Source: Apophysomyces variabilis (taxonomy: Eukaryota > Mucoromycota > Mucoromycetes > Mucorales > Mucoraceae). From it: a stretch of DNA of 64,000 nucleotides. The notes beneath the pieces were generated by a model. That model was not told where the DNA came from, did not search any database, and saw only the letters and a list, made by a program, of their open reading frames with translations. The translations under genes were made by a program, and so were the position numbers. Positions 47,109-60,348 of this stretch are shown in pieces; within the stretch, counting starts at the first letter, position 1, and every line of letters begins with the position of its first letter. Location: the NCBI GenBank assembly GCA_002749535.1, contig MZZL01000405.1, positions 62,001 to 126,000 of the forward strand. Reading direction: 5' to 3'.

Positions 47109-48130
47109 ATCTTATTATGTTTCTGAAGACACGACACATAACAAATGTACGCTCTGCAAAAGCGTACATAAAAAGAAGACGTGCCAATATTCGCACTGTA
47201 GGGAAATAAATGTTAACATTCGTGTCGTCACTTCTGAAAGCAATCAAGATAAACAACCAAAACCTTCCTATCACTCGCTTTGTAAATACTATGAAACATG
47301 TATAGTGAAGACAAAATGATCTAAATACGAGGTTTTTCACCAGTAGCACTCCATTGGAAAGATCAAGTCAATGAACCTTTAGCCGCATAATGAACATTAT
47401 AAAGCATTTAGACGGCTGGTTAGTTTTCATCATCCTGGCATCATAACTTTTCTTATATCCTATTCAGCAATGTTAACTCTGAAGAATATCTAGGAATATG
47501 GCAACAGATCTTGAGATCTGACCAACGAGACGGCGAATTTAGCTCAAAGAATGCAGTTTTTCTGCCACGGTTGTACATTGCAGTCAATCGTAACTGAATA
47601 ATAACGCGCTAACCCTCTCCAGCATTGTCTTGAAAGCGACATTTCCTTTCTATTACTCTTTTCTATCTGTTACACGAATTTCCATATTTATTGGCAATGA
47701 TTGCCCGAGTGCCACGGCGCACAGACACTACTTGGTGTCTATTACAGATAACACGGTCTGTAAGTAATTACATGTCTTGTTTGCAAAGATAAGCTGAATA
47801 AATGGTACCACTGTCTTCTTTTACCTCTAACTGGATTGTTCTGGCCAGGATAATTGTTTTCCAGCACTGTTACGCTCGTGCACAAACAAGTAAAAACAAT
47901 GTCAACAATCGAATCAGTATGGTATTCCTATGGAGAAAGAGACGTAGGACACTGAAAACCTGGTTTAGACAGTTCAAATGCACTTTATTAGTTAAAATCG
48001 AATCATTTATACTATCCGTTACTTCTGGTTAAAGAGTATTAGAAAACAAAAAATGCATCTGATAAAAGAGCCAAATCAAAGACTACATCCGGATTCCACG
48101 ACGAAACGCGCTACTCCTGGCTTTTTTTCC
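47109..48130. other. Intergenic, nothing recognised
   Basis: About 1 kb, AT-rich. Short open frames on both strands lack motifs. Upstream exons of the 86-aa gene could lie here, but none is supported. Confidence 0.5.
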
Positions 48131-49525
48131 CTAAAATATAGCGGTGACGATTTGTTTCAACTCAGGGTCATCCAGCAAACGCCGCATACTTGCGGTGTCG
48201 AACTGCAATAGCACTTCCAATTCGTCACGAGTCGATGGCAAGGTGATAACCAATACGTAAGGCGTTGGATCTACGTACGGACGTAATGCGGAATACCGCC
48301 CATAACCAAAATCGCAATCGATCAGAAATCGGCTCCAGTCAGACCAACCTACAGCGAGGGGTGTCGTCCGCGGCAGAGTGCAGATAATGTTGGTTGGGTC
48401 AGGACTGTTGTTGATATAATGTTCCAGCGATTCCATGTAGGAAGTCGTGATCTTGTCAAGCACTTGACGAAGACGATGACCTGTCTCCAGAAGCGTTCGA
48501 TTGGCCACATCAGAAGGTCTATCATGACATACCGCAGCCCTGCATAGTGTATACCGGCTCTGTTATTCTATCATCCACAAAACTTTGAGAGAAAAACGAA
48601 AGGCTACTTACACGTAATAGTTCCCGAAGTAATCTATCATACGTTTATCAGGGTGAAGATGTCGTTTGCTTGCAACATACACCAAGTCGCATGGACGGTT
48701 CTGCTTATCGTTCCGCGCTTTTGCTATGAGCTTATAAAGAAAAGCTGCAAGTACATCATTTGTCGATAACTTTTTAGCGGCATCTGTTTGTTGCACATGG
48801 GAGTGAAGCTGCTTCAGTTTCTTTTTATCGACTATAAGGAGATGTTTCTCGGACGGTGCATCCCAGTCGTGTTTTGGATGGTATGCTCGATCAAGGATGG
48901 GGTATTCGATACTGTGATTATAGAATCCCATCTGCGTAAGGTCTCTTTTTCTATCGCAGTCATACAAGGGATGGATGTGCTCCGTAGGTTCTTCTCCTCG
49001 AGCGATCTTGGTGAAAACGCTGAGGAAATTTTGTACCACTGCGCCATCAAAGATTTTATGGTGAAAGGAGAAACCAAGCGTTATCCCACCTCGCATCAAT
49101 GTCACTTGGAGTGCCATAAGAGGGCATTGAAGCGAGGTAAAATGGTTGATGGCTAATAGTTCGTTAAACGGACCGACGGAGTAACTATAGCGTTCCCTCT
49201 TATACGCCTCATAATCGTCGGCAGACTGAACAACTTGAAATAGCACGCCTTTATGAAAGTCAGTAATGTCGTACCGTCCGCGTTCTCGGGGAAGAAAACG
49301 CCCTGCTACTGCATAGAAGTGCGTCAATGTGTGTGAAAGGGCATTTTGTAGACGCTCATAATTCATGAAGTCCGGAGCGTTGCTCGTATTCTCGTAAAAA
49401 AGAATGTATTTTATATAGAAATGAGAGACGATAAGACTGATACCCTCCGGTCCAGGGATTTTTTGATGCTTTGGAAGGACAGCTGGCTTGACAAACGTGC
49501 GTAGTTTAGGTGGAAGTGGAGTCAT
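48131..49525 (-). CDS. BAHD-type acyltransferase (transferase family PF02458-like)
   Basis: CoA-dependent O- or N-acyltransferase of the plant/fungal BAHD superfamily, which includes trichothecene 3-O-acetyltransferase-like enzymes. Two exons (49525-48612, 48539-48131) join in phase to 440 aa, the normal family length. The catalytic motif HHKIFDG matches HHxxxDG. The structural motif near the C-terminus is DFGYG instead of DFGWG. Other family-like stretches: NALSHTLTHFYAVAGRF near the N-terminus and KLSTNDVLAAFLYKLIAKAR between the motifs. The substrate cannot be read from sequence. It shares strand with the GT8 gene 0.2 kb upstream, which may hint at a linked role, but no other metabolic genes flank it, so a secondary-metabolite cluster is not supported. 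Confidence 0.9.
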
Positions 49526-49747
49526 CAGAAATGAAAAGCACCTTATTGCTTTTAGAATCTTATATACATGATGAAGAAACTTAATGCAGCCTATCTTCGG
49601 TTTTTAGTAGGCATAAAGAAAGGTGTCTGCGTTTTTCTCCCTAAATTGTGATAAACCCATTAAGACCATTTGTGTTCAGATAGCATCTATGGAGACAAGT
49701 ACTGGTCTCCTTTTATTTCCTATCGCGAATACTAGCATAGGTCCTGA

Positions 49748-50716
49748 CTACTTTAGCAGAAGAACATCCGGAATGGGTCCGTTTATGCGTGATATCGCGC
49801 CGTGGTAGCTCTCCCACCAAAGACGATATAACTCCATATAGGGCTCGTCTTTCACTGCTGGGTTTTCCATATTCACCTCCCAAGGCTTGGACAAAATATA
49901 GTGGACATTCTTTACCTTGGATTGAACCCACATCGGTTTATGCGACACACAGAGGGTCTTCAGGGCATTATAGACGTAGGAAATAGGTGTCCATCGAGAT
50001 TCAAAAAATTCGTTCAAAAGATCTTGATCTCCGAACTTATAAACACTTGGATCCGGGGTTTGCTGCAGTTTCTCTAGCATCTCGTTAAATAGCGTTTTGG
50101 AGGGAGTAAACACGACCAGACCGCTGTTGAAATAGTTGCTTTTGGAGGAAGTAAAATCCGTCGTCGCAGAGTCACAGTAAGTGTACATGCAATTGGATGG
50201 GATCCTATGCGCATGATTTTTATTTTGTTTTCGGATTAGACGTTCTGGAACTTTTATTATTTGTTTAGCTTACCAAGATGCAGGATATGTCTTGATCTTT
50301 TGCGGATTGCATACACACGCATGGCTTGCTATCACCCAGCGTGCATCAGGCATGGGCAACGTCATTAATTCATCCATATTCTGAAGGGGAAGCATATCCG
50401 AGTCAAGTAACACAAGTCGGTCATAATCGTCTTGATCCCAAGCAGCCAGTTTCGTCCAAATTTCGCTAAAATGTTCAAAAAGGTAATGAACTTGGCCCTT
50501 TGGACGTATTGGCTCGATTTGCCTGAGAAGGCAGCCAGCCTGACGAAGCGTATCCAGCACATCTTCCGTAACATCTGAGGTGTGGAGAATCAGGAGAGGA
50601 TATCCACTTCCCAACTTGTCCAGCGCGTATTTCAACGTAAGAACACCGGCAACATACTGGTTCGTACGCGTAAGGACGGTTACCCATGCCGTTTTTAGCG
50701 AAGTTTTTGAAAGCAT
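49748..50716 (-). CDS. GT8 glycogenin-like glycosyltransferase
   Basis: Family GT8 retaining glycosyltransferase using a UDP-sugar. Two exons (50716-50274, 50204-49748) join in phase to 299 aa. Features: AWVTVLTRTNQYVAGVLTL at the start, KLAAWDQDDYDRLVLLDSDM with the DSD (DxD) metal/UDP site, YFNSGLVVFTPSKTLFNEML, FGDQDLLNEFF, and HYILSKPWEVN followed by a WW pair near the end. This is the glycogenin/galactinol-synthase/plant PGSIP pattern. It lacks the long C-terminal glycogen-synthase-binding tail of glycogenin, so it may be a GT8 of another role. No signal peptide is evident, so cytosolic action is inferred. Confidence 0.9.
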
Positions 50717-51520
50717 AACTGAAAGGAGGTTAAGAATGAAAGGAGATAAAAAGAAGAAAAAAGAAGAAAAATAGATATGGCGTATGTGAGGCGTATCGGA
50801 AACGGAAAAGCCAGTTGAAGTCTGTGCGACGTTCAGTTGGTCGTAGACGAATCCCCTGACTTCTGTTACAGACTAATTGGTCGAATCGCTATCGTCAGAA
50901 ATAACCATTATACAATTAAGATTGGGCACGACAAACATACAACTTCAGGCCAAACAATCAGTATAAAGTCGATAACATTTTCTTCTTAGTTAGAAGCCGA
51001 TAATGTGGCCTGGACTATCGACCTCTGCTAGAAGATATATGCATGGAAAGAATCATTCGTATGAATAAGTGCAAGTTCGGGAAGGTGCTTACCAAAGGGA
51101 TCGCCCTTTATTTTAAGCGGGTATATCCATTCCTATAACTTGTGGATTGTCAACCCTTGCAAGAGATTATTATTGTTGACGGGTCATCTCCAAGACATCG
51201 ATTGTTTCGATATCCTAACTGCTATTCCTGCCAGGAATCCAGGAAGGGCAATAGAGATCATCCGAGATGGCTGGGAAAGCGACAATAACCACAATTGATC
51301 TGTGTCACAACACAAACCGCCGCTCCGGACGGATCCGTTCTTACCATTTCCAACGTTACCTGCGAAACATCGGTATTTGTTAGACCATGTAGATGATATA
51401 TCATTCACTGATTCTTTTATATCTTAAAGACGTAATATTTCTGTTGTTTCCGCAAACCGTAAGCCTTCATTATGCGTTCCATTTTTATTTTTCTTCTTAT
51501 GCAAATGAAAGGTATAAAGA
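50717..51520. other. Intergenic, GT8 promoter / STRAP 3' side
   Basis: About 0.8 kb. An AAGAAGAAAA repeat lies at 50750-50772, directly upstream of the GT8 gene. No coding or RNA feature is supported. Confidence 0.5.
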
Positions 51521-52840
51521 TTATTCTGTAGGGCCAAGCTTCTGCCAGAGTCCGTAAGATTTGGTGGGTGTTGTTTGCCAGAGACGAATGGTACCATCCT
51601 CTTCCAAATGAAGTCAGTTGTCTCTCATTTAAGTCACTTCCCGCCCTATCATACCTGAGCCTGTTGCATAGATTTCACCATCAGGACTATAGCTCACAGT
51701 ATGAATAGGTCCATGATGGCCTTTCGAGACGTCTAATTCCCATTGCAAACAATTCCATCAATAAGAACCATATCCAGAGAAAAGAAAGTCGGTTTCATCT
51801 TCATTACCTAATTCCTTTCCACTATCGAAAGCATAACTGTGTGCCCACAAATCCGAATCGCTTCCTGCGATAAACTTGGTATGATCAGGATGCAAAGACA
51901 CGGACGAAACGGATTTCTCGAGTGTATGCGTTATCACGTCCGTATATCCATGACTAAAGAAAATTAAAATGAATATAGACAAATCATTGTCACCACGGAA
52001 ACAATTATTCCCTCTCTCCCTTTTTTTTTGCACGAGGACATGAAGCGCTTTACCTTTCAGCATTCCAGAAATTGGCGGTATTTCCTGATGCCCAAGTGAC
52101 ATATTTACCATCAACAGATAAAGTCATTGAGGACACAGGTCCAGAGCAAGGGATGTTGGCGGTCTCACGCATGGTTCGCAAATCCCAGAACCGGATGCAC
52201 CCGTCCTCCCCAGCGCTGAGTATGGTATGTCTCTTCTCATCCCATGCTACGGCTTTGACTGTACCCGTATGTCCTACGGCTTCCAGGGCCGGGGCATCTG
52301 GTCGGTAAAGATCAAATATACGCAATTTTTGTTCCATTCCGCCGGTTACAATTCGGGTTCCGTCGGCACTAAAGTCCACTGCACGTACGATATGTTGATG
52401 TGCGAACGAGTGAAGTTCGTCGCCCGTAAAAGTGTCCCATACCTTGGCACTGAAGTCCGCCGAACCAGTAACAGCACGGTGCGCTTCCCGCGTAAGCCGA
52501 GCACTCCACACAGCTCCTTTATGACCGTAAAAGGTGCCAATCCAGTCACCTGTAATGCCATCACGTAGCATAGGATTCCCATCTATTTCATAGCAAAACA
52601 AGGTTGGAATGACGCTAAGGCACGAAAAAAGGAAAGAAAACAAATAGCAGGGAACATGTCGAGACAAACCCTTTTTTTTTTCTCTTTCCCTGTTTCCCTT
52701 TTTTTTCGCTTTGTTTTACCTTTGCATGCAGAGATAAGGTAATAGTTTCCGTCTGATGTAACGGGGGAAAATTGCAAATCAACCACAGGCCGAGTATGAC
52801 CCGAGCATGTCAGGGGAATGACTCTGTTCGTAGTGTTCAT
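51521..52840 (-). CDS. STRAP/Unrip-like WD40 protein
   Basis: Seven-bladed WD40 protein related to serine-threonine kinase receptor-associated protein (Unrip), which in animals binds the SMN complex and TGF-beta receptors. Five exons (52840-52720, 52582-52054, 51953-51808, 51732-51655, 51600-51521) join in phase to 317 aa. Repeats: [116 protein letters not shown] [14 protein letters not shown], and [20 protein letters not shown] spliced to [11 protein letters not shown]. The phrases [10 protein letters not shown] and [16 protein letters not shown] are diagnostic. The end YGLWQ.. lacks the long acidic tail of animal STRAP. Confidence 0.93.
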
Positions 52841-53910
52841 AATGGAAAAGGGTGTGTAACTTGGCAGATGAGAGTCGTCAAATCGTGTTTATGTACAGGA
52901 GAAGAGAAAACGAATGTTGTTTTACAGAGATAATAATAATAATAAAATGAGATCGTGTGGCGGGTGCCAAAGGCCCTTAGTACATACAACGTAGGTAAGG
53001 GTTTGTGGGCACAGAGCAAGAAGCGAAGCACCGAACTCTCCAATTCTCTCAGAACTCCGCGTGTGGTTTGACAACTTTTCACCATCTGTGGCGCAGTGTT
53101 CCCCGACCAAAAAGGATGGTGTCTCGCGTAGACAAAGAGTCGTTTTCATTTTATAATGGTAAAGATAGAATATACATAGCAAACGTTGTTTAATGAATGG
53201 TAAATTATGTATCGGATAAACGTGAAATAAAAGAAAAGCAGCATGTGTCTCCGATGTTTAACAAGTTACTTGCTATTTTGCTTATAAAAAGTAGCAATCA
53301 CTGATTGAAGTAAATGAAAGCCGAACGCACAATGGTGCTCACGAGAAAAAACTGTTGAACCGATTACGGCCACTTGTAACTGCCTGTTATTTAATATCAA
53401 CGTGCTCATCGAGTAAGAACTGTGAATCCCCAACTTCGTTTTGCTGGATTACAGTATTCCTTGCTAGAAAATCCAAAGCTATTTTTTCGTTTGCAAGAAT
53501 ATATCCATGTGGCTAGCCCTCTTCTTCTTTCTTTCAATCGATGGTCCCTGTGGCAGCATTAGGCTGCACTTAATTAGACCTGATTTAGAAAGCATGCTCA
53601 GGATAATAGTAGCTTTTTTTCCTTCAGCTATTGGTGTCCTAACCGCAGCAGAAGACGCTCTTCTCAGCCATGCCATGACTATGCGGAAGGCGGATTCTGG
53701 CAAGAAAGAGCGAGGAGAGAGACAGTGGGTATGAAAGCCCATTCCCGGTAGGCAGTCACCCGGCGATTTCCGTCAAGCCGAAAGATGAGCTGTGTGTTGT
53801 CATCAGGCATACTTTGTAGTCCCGCACGACGGGCTATAGCCAATTCCCGCTTTTCGCACTTTGTAACTTTGATATTTTTCTTCCCATTCCTGTCCATCCG
53901 TGTCGATACC
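52841..53910. other. Intergenic between divergent STRAP and SNX3 genes
   Basis: About 1.07 kb, shared promoter space for STRAP (minus) and SNX3 (plus). A short TAA/TTA repeat lies at about 52928-52945. I see no gene. Confidence 0.55.
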
Positions 53911-54654
53911 ATGTCTACTACTACCGGTTCGTCAGGTCACCGCTTTCAAGACTTTGAAAGTATGGCGGGTCCAATAACTCGAGAACAGACTGCAGAAGAA
54001 CGCTATGGAATCCCAGAGAATTTCTTGGAGATTGAGGTCAAGAGCCCACAGACAAAGGGTAAGTCCGACCATGAAGCAGCTTGGATCCCCGAGACTTGAC
54101 AGCGACCATTGCTTCCGCATGCAGGATACGGACGTAAAATGTATACGGATTACGAAATTCTTTGCAGAGTAAGTTGCTCAGATAAGGCCACGGAGGAAAA
54201 AAAAAAGAGAGCGTCTTGGCGAGCTTTTCTTTTCTTTTTTCTGTTACTAAAACGGGATTTTCTCTTTCTTTTAGACCAATATTCCCGCTTTTAAGCTTAA
54301 ACAATCTTCGGTTCGCAGACGATATAGTGATTTTGAGTGGTTCAGAGATGTCTTGGAACGGGAGTCTACTCGTGTGAATATCCCACCTTTGCCCGGCAAG
54401 GTTTTCACCAATCGATTTTCGGATGAGGTGATTGAACAGCGCAGAGAAGGTTTGGAGCGTTTCTTGCAAATGTGAGTATAACAGAGCACTTTTGAGCAAG
54501 ATGAAACTAGTACAACAACAAAAACGTGGTTATATAACATTTTCTTCGTATTGATGATAGTGTGGCCGGGCACCCTTTGTTACAGACCGGGAGCAAGGTC
54601 CTTGCTGCCTTTATTCAGGATCGTAACTTTTCACGCGAAAACTACAATTATTAA
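53911..54654 (+). CDS. Sorting nexin SNX3/Grd19
   Basis: PX-domain protein that binds PI3P on early endosomes and, with retromer, returns cargo to the Golgi. Four exons (53911-54058, 54125-54168, 54275-54471, 54561-54654) join in phase to 160 aa, the normal size (human SNX3 162). Features: [28 protein letters not shown] spliced to [20 protein letters not shown], which carries the Arg-Arg-Tyr PI3P site, [20 protein letters not shown] with the PxxP-containing loop, then [10 protein letters not shown] and [19 protein letters not shown]. The end RENYNY is short, as in SNX3. There is no BAR domain, which separates it from SNX1/5. Confidence 0.96.
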
Positions 54655-56548
54655 ATGTATCATATTATCTTATTTGGTTCACATCCCCCTTGTCTTCTTG
54701 TAAACTCTTTTTTGGTCCGTGGAAATAAAAAGAAATAATGTAAAAAAAGAAGAGGATCAGTTGGAAAAGCTTTAAGGTTTGCCTGTTTATAGTGCTCTTA
54801 TAAACGTTGGTTATAATCAACCTTTCCGTGCTCCTTGCCTACCATTCATGCAATTATATCAACAAAGAGATCACCGGGCATGTTCAAATTCTGAGGTAGG
54901 GAGAGAACCAGAGAGCATCCTCCTTTTAAAGGTGATCCATTTTGGACGCAATGATAAAATGATGTTAGCAAAGGCAGAGAGAGAGGAAAGGTGTTGCTTG
55001 GGCTATGTGCAGTGTTCGTTGTTGATCAGATATCCATTTTTATCAGAAGAACAGGGAAAAACAATGTGTCTGGCCTTTCCACGCGGCATTATCAAACCTA
55101 GAACAGCTGCACAAGGATGTGAGAAGCTTGGCATATTTTTCGGATATGGTCATTTTTGCGATGCATGGATTATGTCGACTCGCAGCTGAAAATAAATGCT
55201 TCCAAAAGGAGAGAAGGAGATCTATGTTGTCATCTATGTCTCCTGCATGAATGACGGATATACAAACAGATGGCTTATTGACATTTATTGAGACATGAGC
55301 CATTTAGTACACTTTATGTTGTCTTTCTTTTATCGACTTATTGGGCTCATTCTATGGTTTGACACACAGCAAAGGCTTGCAGGATACCATTCTTCCGGGA
55401 TGTATTTCGGATACGATGCTTGCATAACGAGAAGGCTGCAAAGCAACGGAGTCAAGACGATCATCATCCATTGGATTTCTTATTGAAGGAAAAGGAAGGA
55501 GACGACGATAGTTGTTCGGAGTGTATGTGCGTTGCCGTAGGGAAAAGCATGCAGGCTTTTTCTTAGGCGGGAGTAGCATATTCCCCGTTTTGGTATCCGC
55601 TGTTGTGAAAGAAACGTCGCCTGATAGATTGGAAACATGAGATAGCTTTCTTCGAAAGGCTGGATAGCACCCTTTTCTTCTGTTTTCAGTGCTTTACAAT
55701 CATCCTAAATTTACACAAAGTCATAGAGACGATAGAGAATGATTTATTGATATGACATACCATAATCTAGTAGTTGCTTGTATTGGCTGGTAACTTAGAC
55801 GGTACAACGCACGTTTTTATATATTATTCCCTGGCGTTTGACACCGCAAAGCTAGAATTAAGCAAGATATGCAGGTAGAAAGGATGATAAGATGTATATC
55901 CTGTTGGAAGTGTAAAGTCATCTTTTTCTTTTTTTTTATGACACCAATGGGCTTCAATGGATGATCGATGAGATGCATGTATCAGAGCATATCTGCAGAC
56001 TTTCCAGTTCGTCTATCCCCGTGGCATCCCACTGGGATCCGATGCAGTAGACGCGTTAAATTTCGAGATAATGCATAGGATGTGCTCTCCGCAGCAAGTT
56101 AAGTTCTTCTCGTGTTTCCTGCGATATGGGTGGTCTATTGTTCTTTACCCGACACTTTCAATGATCAGAACCTTCTAAGAACAGAAGACGATACTTCCTT
56201 GCATCGATTTTTCTATCACATTCCTGTTGACAGCACGTTCTCTGTCATTCACTTTCGATGACAGGCTCGGTTGCTTAGGGAACCCGATACTTCAATCCAG
56301 AGCTGTCCATCGGCCTTTAAAAGGGTTTGTGTCACTTGTCTCTCATGGATGTTGTCATGGTCCCTAAAGGAAAAAAGAGTGCTTTTTTATGCGTTGTAAA
56401 ACTACGCCTTAAAGAGAATTAAAGTATTTGGCACAAATCTTTCACACGATGTTCAACTTCCTTTTCCATTTTCTCCTCTCTTTTGTACAGTGTTTTCGTA
56501 ACTGATGAGTATTGCATCTTGCTCTTCTTCCATTCATCTCGAGAAACC
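54655..56548. other. Intergenic between SNX3 and bZIP genes
   Basis: About 1.9 kb between two plus-strand genes, so it should carry the SNX3 3' UTR and the bZIP promoter or a long 5' leader. Small open frames on both strands have no recognised features. No tRNA B-box-like sequence or repeat was seen. Confidence 0.5.
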
Positions 56549-57843
56549 ATGATTGCGACCTCTTCTAACCCTACCTTATCATTATTCAAAACAAAGCCCT
56601 TATCTTCCATATCCGACTCAGGTATCTCATTACATCATAAAGATGAAAGCTTGGATACCATGACAGAAGGTTTGTGGAGAAAGATCCATTGGATAAGTTC
56701 TGACATGCATTATGGTATTCGCAACAACAACTACAACATAAACCAGGTGGTCGTCTATCCCTTGAACCCAATTCATCATCATCGTGTTCTAGTGGATCAA
56801 ATGGAAATCGTCTCTTTCCAAACCAACCTCGTCTCCCACGGACGTCACGCTTGGATGAAGAATGCAACGTGTTTGATCAGAGTTTTGCTGGTGCTAGGCA
56901 AACCTTACCTTCTCTCCAAACTATGATGAGCCCGGCATCGGTGATGGCTGGGCACGTACTGTGGGATTCCTTACGAACTGGTGCACTATCCCCATCCATG
57001 CTTGTAAAACCCGTCTATATGTATGACGATGGCAATCCAGGTAAAAATATATGATCTAAAAGTTTACATAGCATTGAATTAGATAAGAGGCATGATATGT
57101 CCGATTCTTCTTTTTCAATGCTTAATGATGATGAACCATTTGAATCCACTGATTTCATAACATGGTCATAACAAAGTAGGTTCCACTTCATCACCGTCAT
57201 GGCCAGCGGCGTTGTCTCCAGATCCGTTTTCTCCTTCGGCCGGGAAACTGAAACAGAGTCGCCTTAGTCAGTCATCCTTGACTTCACCTCAACCCATTCA
57301 AAACGATACCGTACAACATAAATCTGATTGTATTGCCAGAGATTCATCAAAACGAAAGTTGGATACAAGGAACGACAAAGATGATGCAAGCAAACGACAA
57401 AATTTCTTAGAACGTAATCGATTAGGTAAGAGAGAATAACGAAGGCAAAAGATATTAGATGCTTTTCCTTCATGTACTTGAGTAACCGAACAACTTGGAA
57501 TCTATTTCTTCTTACTAACTCCTGGATTTATCCTTTAGCCGCTCTTAAATGCCGACAACGCAAGAAACAATGGCTGCAAAACCTACAAATCAAAGTGGAA
57601 TGTTTACAGCATGACAATGAACAACTTTATCTTCATACGGAAGCATTACGAAAAGAACTCGCTCATCTCAAGACTATGCTTCTCCATCACAAAGCATGTC
57701 CTGTCAATCAGCCAGCCACACTGGAAACGATTGACCGACCGTTACCTGGAGCATGTACAATCCTATCATCCGACACCTTGTCACGTCTACCCGAGCGATC
57801 CATCAACCAATATCAAGTTAACAGAAACAGATCCATACCGTGA
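56549..57843 (+). CDS. ATF/CREB-family bZIP transcription factor
   Basis: Nuclear DNA-binding factor, likely for CRE (TGACGTCA) sites; Atf1-type factors act below the stress MAP kinase Sty1/Hog1. Four exons (56549-56621, 56747-57040, 57180-57425, 57539-57843) join in phase to 305 aa. The basic region is split by an intron: KRQNFLERNRL then AALKCRQRKKQWL, with the ATF hallmark N..AAlkCR.RKK. The zipper reads LQIKVECLQHDNEQLYLHTE and ALRKELAHLKTMLL. Upstream, VFDQSF and LPSLQTMMSPASVMAG with WDSLRTGALSPSML match the N-terminal OSM/HRA-type segment of Atf1 proteins. The C-terminus is short. The first intron (125 nt) and start MIATSSNP are less certain. No clear SP/TP cluster for MAPK docking was assessed. 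Confidence 0.9.
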
Positions 57844-59081
57844 ACAGCGGGAAAGAAAGAAAAATCTGATATCGAACTTATTCTCACGATCATTTCCCTT
57901 TTTTTCTCTCTTGTATCTATCTGTCTATCTATCTCTTTCGACCCATATTTTGCCTTGTCTATCCAATGATACGATTTACAAAATGAGGGCGAAAATCATT
58001 GTAATTAGTCCCTTTGAGTATATGTCTTTTAAATCATTATTTTTTTTGGCTGTTTTATCCTCATTGTCATTGGATGGTTTCTCTCAGCTGCTGTTCATTT
58101 CGAAGAAGAAAAAGAAAGAGACAGATCGGCGTTCATGCATAGCAACATGTGATCTCAGTTCTTTCGCTCAGTACATTTATGTTTTATACGTGTAAAGGTC
58201 CATACCCTGTTTAGTGCAACATTTGTTCTGTTTGATCTCACCGAAACATTCACTATCCCCTATCGAATATTCTTATAACACTTTGTAGGCTTCTTTGTTT
58301 TCTTTTCTTTCCTATGCTGACCGAAGGATACAAAATCACGAGTAAACACACGAAAGATAGTATGCCCGTTTGATGAGGTAGTAAGACCAATTCACATGAC
58401 GGGTGGACGAATGAAAAAGCAACAGAGATGATGTAAAGTTGGTTAGAATTTCCCGTGAAATCAACCTTATTCATGTTTAACAACAACAGCGGAAAATTCT
58501 TACAGAACAGGAGGAGTATAAACTATTCTGTTTACTCGCAAAAGATAATATACGTTTCCCTATACACACAAAAAAATTAAGCAGGAAGATGATAAAGTAT
58601 GAATTAAGTTCATGCAAAGTAAAGTAGACCATTCAGTCATGATAAAGCAGATGAAGGGATGATTATGGCGCAATGACATTTTATTCACCGGAATGAACAA
58701 AACTATTTCTCTTTCTTCCTCTTGTTTTTGGTACATACAACTCGTTAAAGCTGATATACTGACAGAGCAAGAGATGCTTTGTATCCCTTCCATTTTGCTG
58801 ACGATGGCAAAAAGATACGTTTATGCAGATGTCAGCAGGTACCATTTTTGGATTGGGTTACTATGCAAAATCACTTGGCACCCAAGAAGTGGGAACAAGT
58901 TTGTGCTGTGTGAACCTGTGGAATTGGTTTCACAAACCCTTGGTTACCCTGAAAGAAAATAAATTCAAAATGCGTACTAGCACACGAAATTGCGCACATT
59001 TGCAACTCACAACAAAAACTGTAACACATCGATTGAATGGGAAGCAACGGTAACAGGTAATAATCATTTGTCGTCTTAGCC

Positions 59082-59237
59082 AACACTGAATGGAAAGCGA
59101 AGGGGATGAAGGTGCTGTTCCACAAAGGGGTGTTTGGTAAGCAAAGCATGGAACGGATGCGACTGGGCATGTTCATGTCGATCGTTGCTCTGGGGCATGG
59201 CCAACGACGAACCGGCCCCTTCTTCTATCGAATGTGG
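59082..59237 (-). other. Orphan exon-like stretch, possible 3' exon
   Basis: After a good acceptor (TTTTACATTTAG) on the minus strand a frame of 51 codons opens PHSIEEGAGSSLAMPQSNDR, continues through a His-rich part (SHPFHALLTKHPFVEQHLHP) and ends at a stop. Composition looks protein-like. I could not find upstream exons with matching phase, so it may be chance, a relic or the end of an unseen gene. Confidence 0.25.
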
Positions 59238-60283
59238 CTAAATGTAAAAGGCTTTCAGTTAAAAATATGAATGAATAAAAGAAAAAAAATCAATGGACTT
59301 CCCGTTTCAGCAAAAGTCCTTTTCTCAAACAGAAGCAAACATCACACACACACACACAAATAGGGAACTTTAGGTTGATTGGAAAAAGTAAAAAGACAAA
59401 AAACTCATTCTGTGCTCTTTATGAGACTTTGATAAATGGAACATTCCTTTTTCTGCTGTCCGTTAAATGTAGATTATGCATACCCTAAAATTTATTTGGC
59501 CAAATCTGATTTTGAGTCATGTAAACAAAAGGATTGTCAATATGAAAAGAAAAATCAAATTGATAGTATCAACGTAGACGTGTTCTGCTGTTTTGAACAA
59601 TGTGACATAATGCCAGCAAAGAGTGGATCCATGGTCATCTCCATGGTAATTTGATGCTACGAGACGCTGCATTTTTCATAAAGACATGTAAGCATCGCTT
59701 CCCTTTAAAAACTTTCTGTTTCAATGTGAACCCTTCATCTACCATCATTTTGCAGTGCTGATCAACGGTTTCCTTTATGAAGAAAAGAAGGGAGAAGAAA
59801 ACTTGCCGAAATCCTGTATGGAATGACTCTTAATTCTCAGGTTTCCATTAGCTATTGCTACTTCGCATGCATCATGCAGGACGGCATTAGTCAACAACAG
59901 ACAAAGTAAAGGAGCAAATGTCATGGACAAAGAACGTGTTCCATAAAAAGAGAGCCACTAATCCTACGAGGGAAAAAAATGGAATCTGTTGATTTGCTGT
60001 TGTCATTGCTGAACCAAAGAGAACAGCATGTGATTTGTTTTTTTGTTTTTAATGGCTAGATTTGAAGCAAAAAGGAGAATCAATAGAAACATATATGCAA
60101 ACATTTACAGTAAATCATACAAGTAGCCAAAACATACTACAACAAAACAAGAAGAAAACTAAGAGCGAAAAGCAATTATCGTTGCATATCATGTACAAAA
60201 AAAGGGGGGAGAGAACAGAAAATAGTCATAACAAGAAAAACGTCGGGGGGCATAATATAAATTAATGTTTTGCTTCGTTTGCT

Positions 60284-60348
60284 TTTTGGTTTTTGGTTTT
60301 TGGTTTTGATGTGCAATGTGTGTGTGTGAGAGAGAGAGAGAAAGAGAG
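60284..60348. repeat. TTTTTGG, TG and GA simple repeats
   Basis: Three to four TTTTTGG-type units are followed by a TG run and then a GA run (60317-60348). This lies in the 3' flank of the AT-hook gene. Confidence 0.8.

Noticed and set aside
57611..58195. 194-codon plus-strand open frame
   Set aside because: Out of frame with the bZIP exon it overlaps, then runs into T-rich 3' flank.
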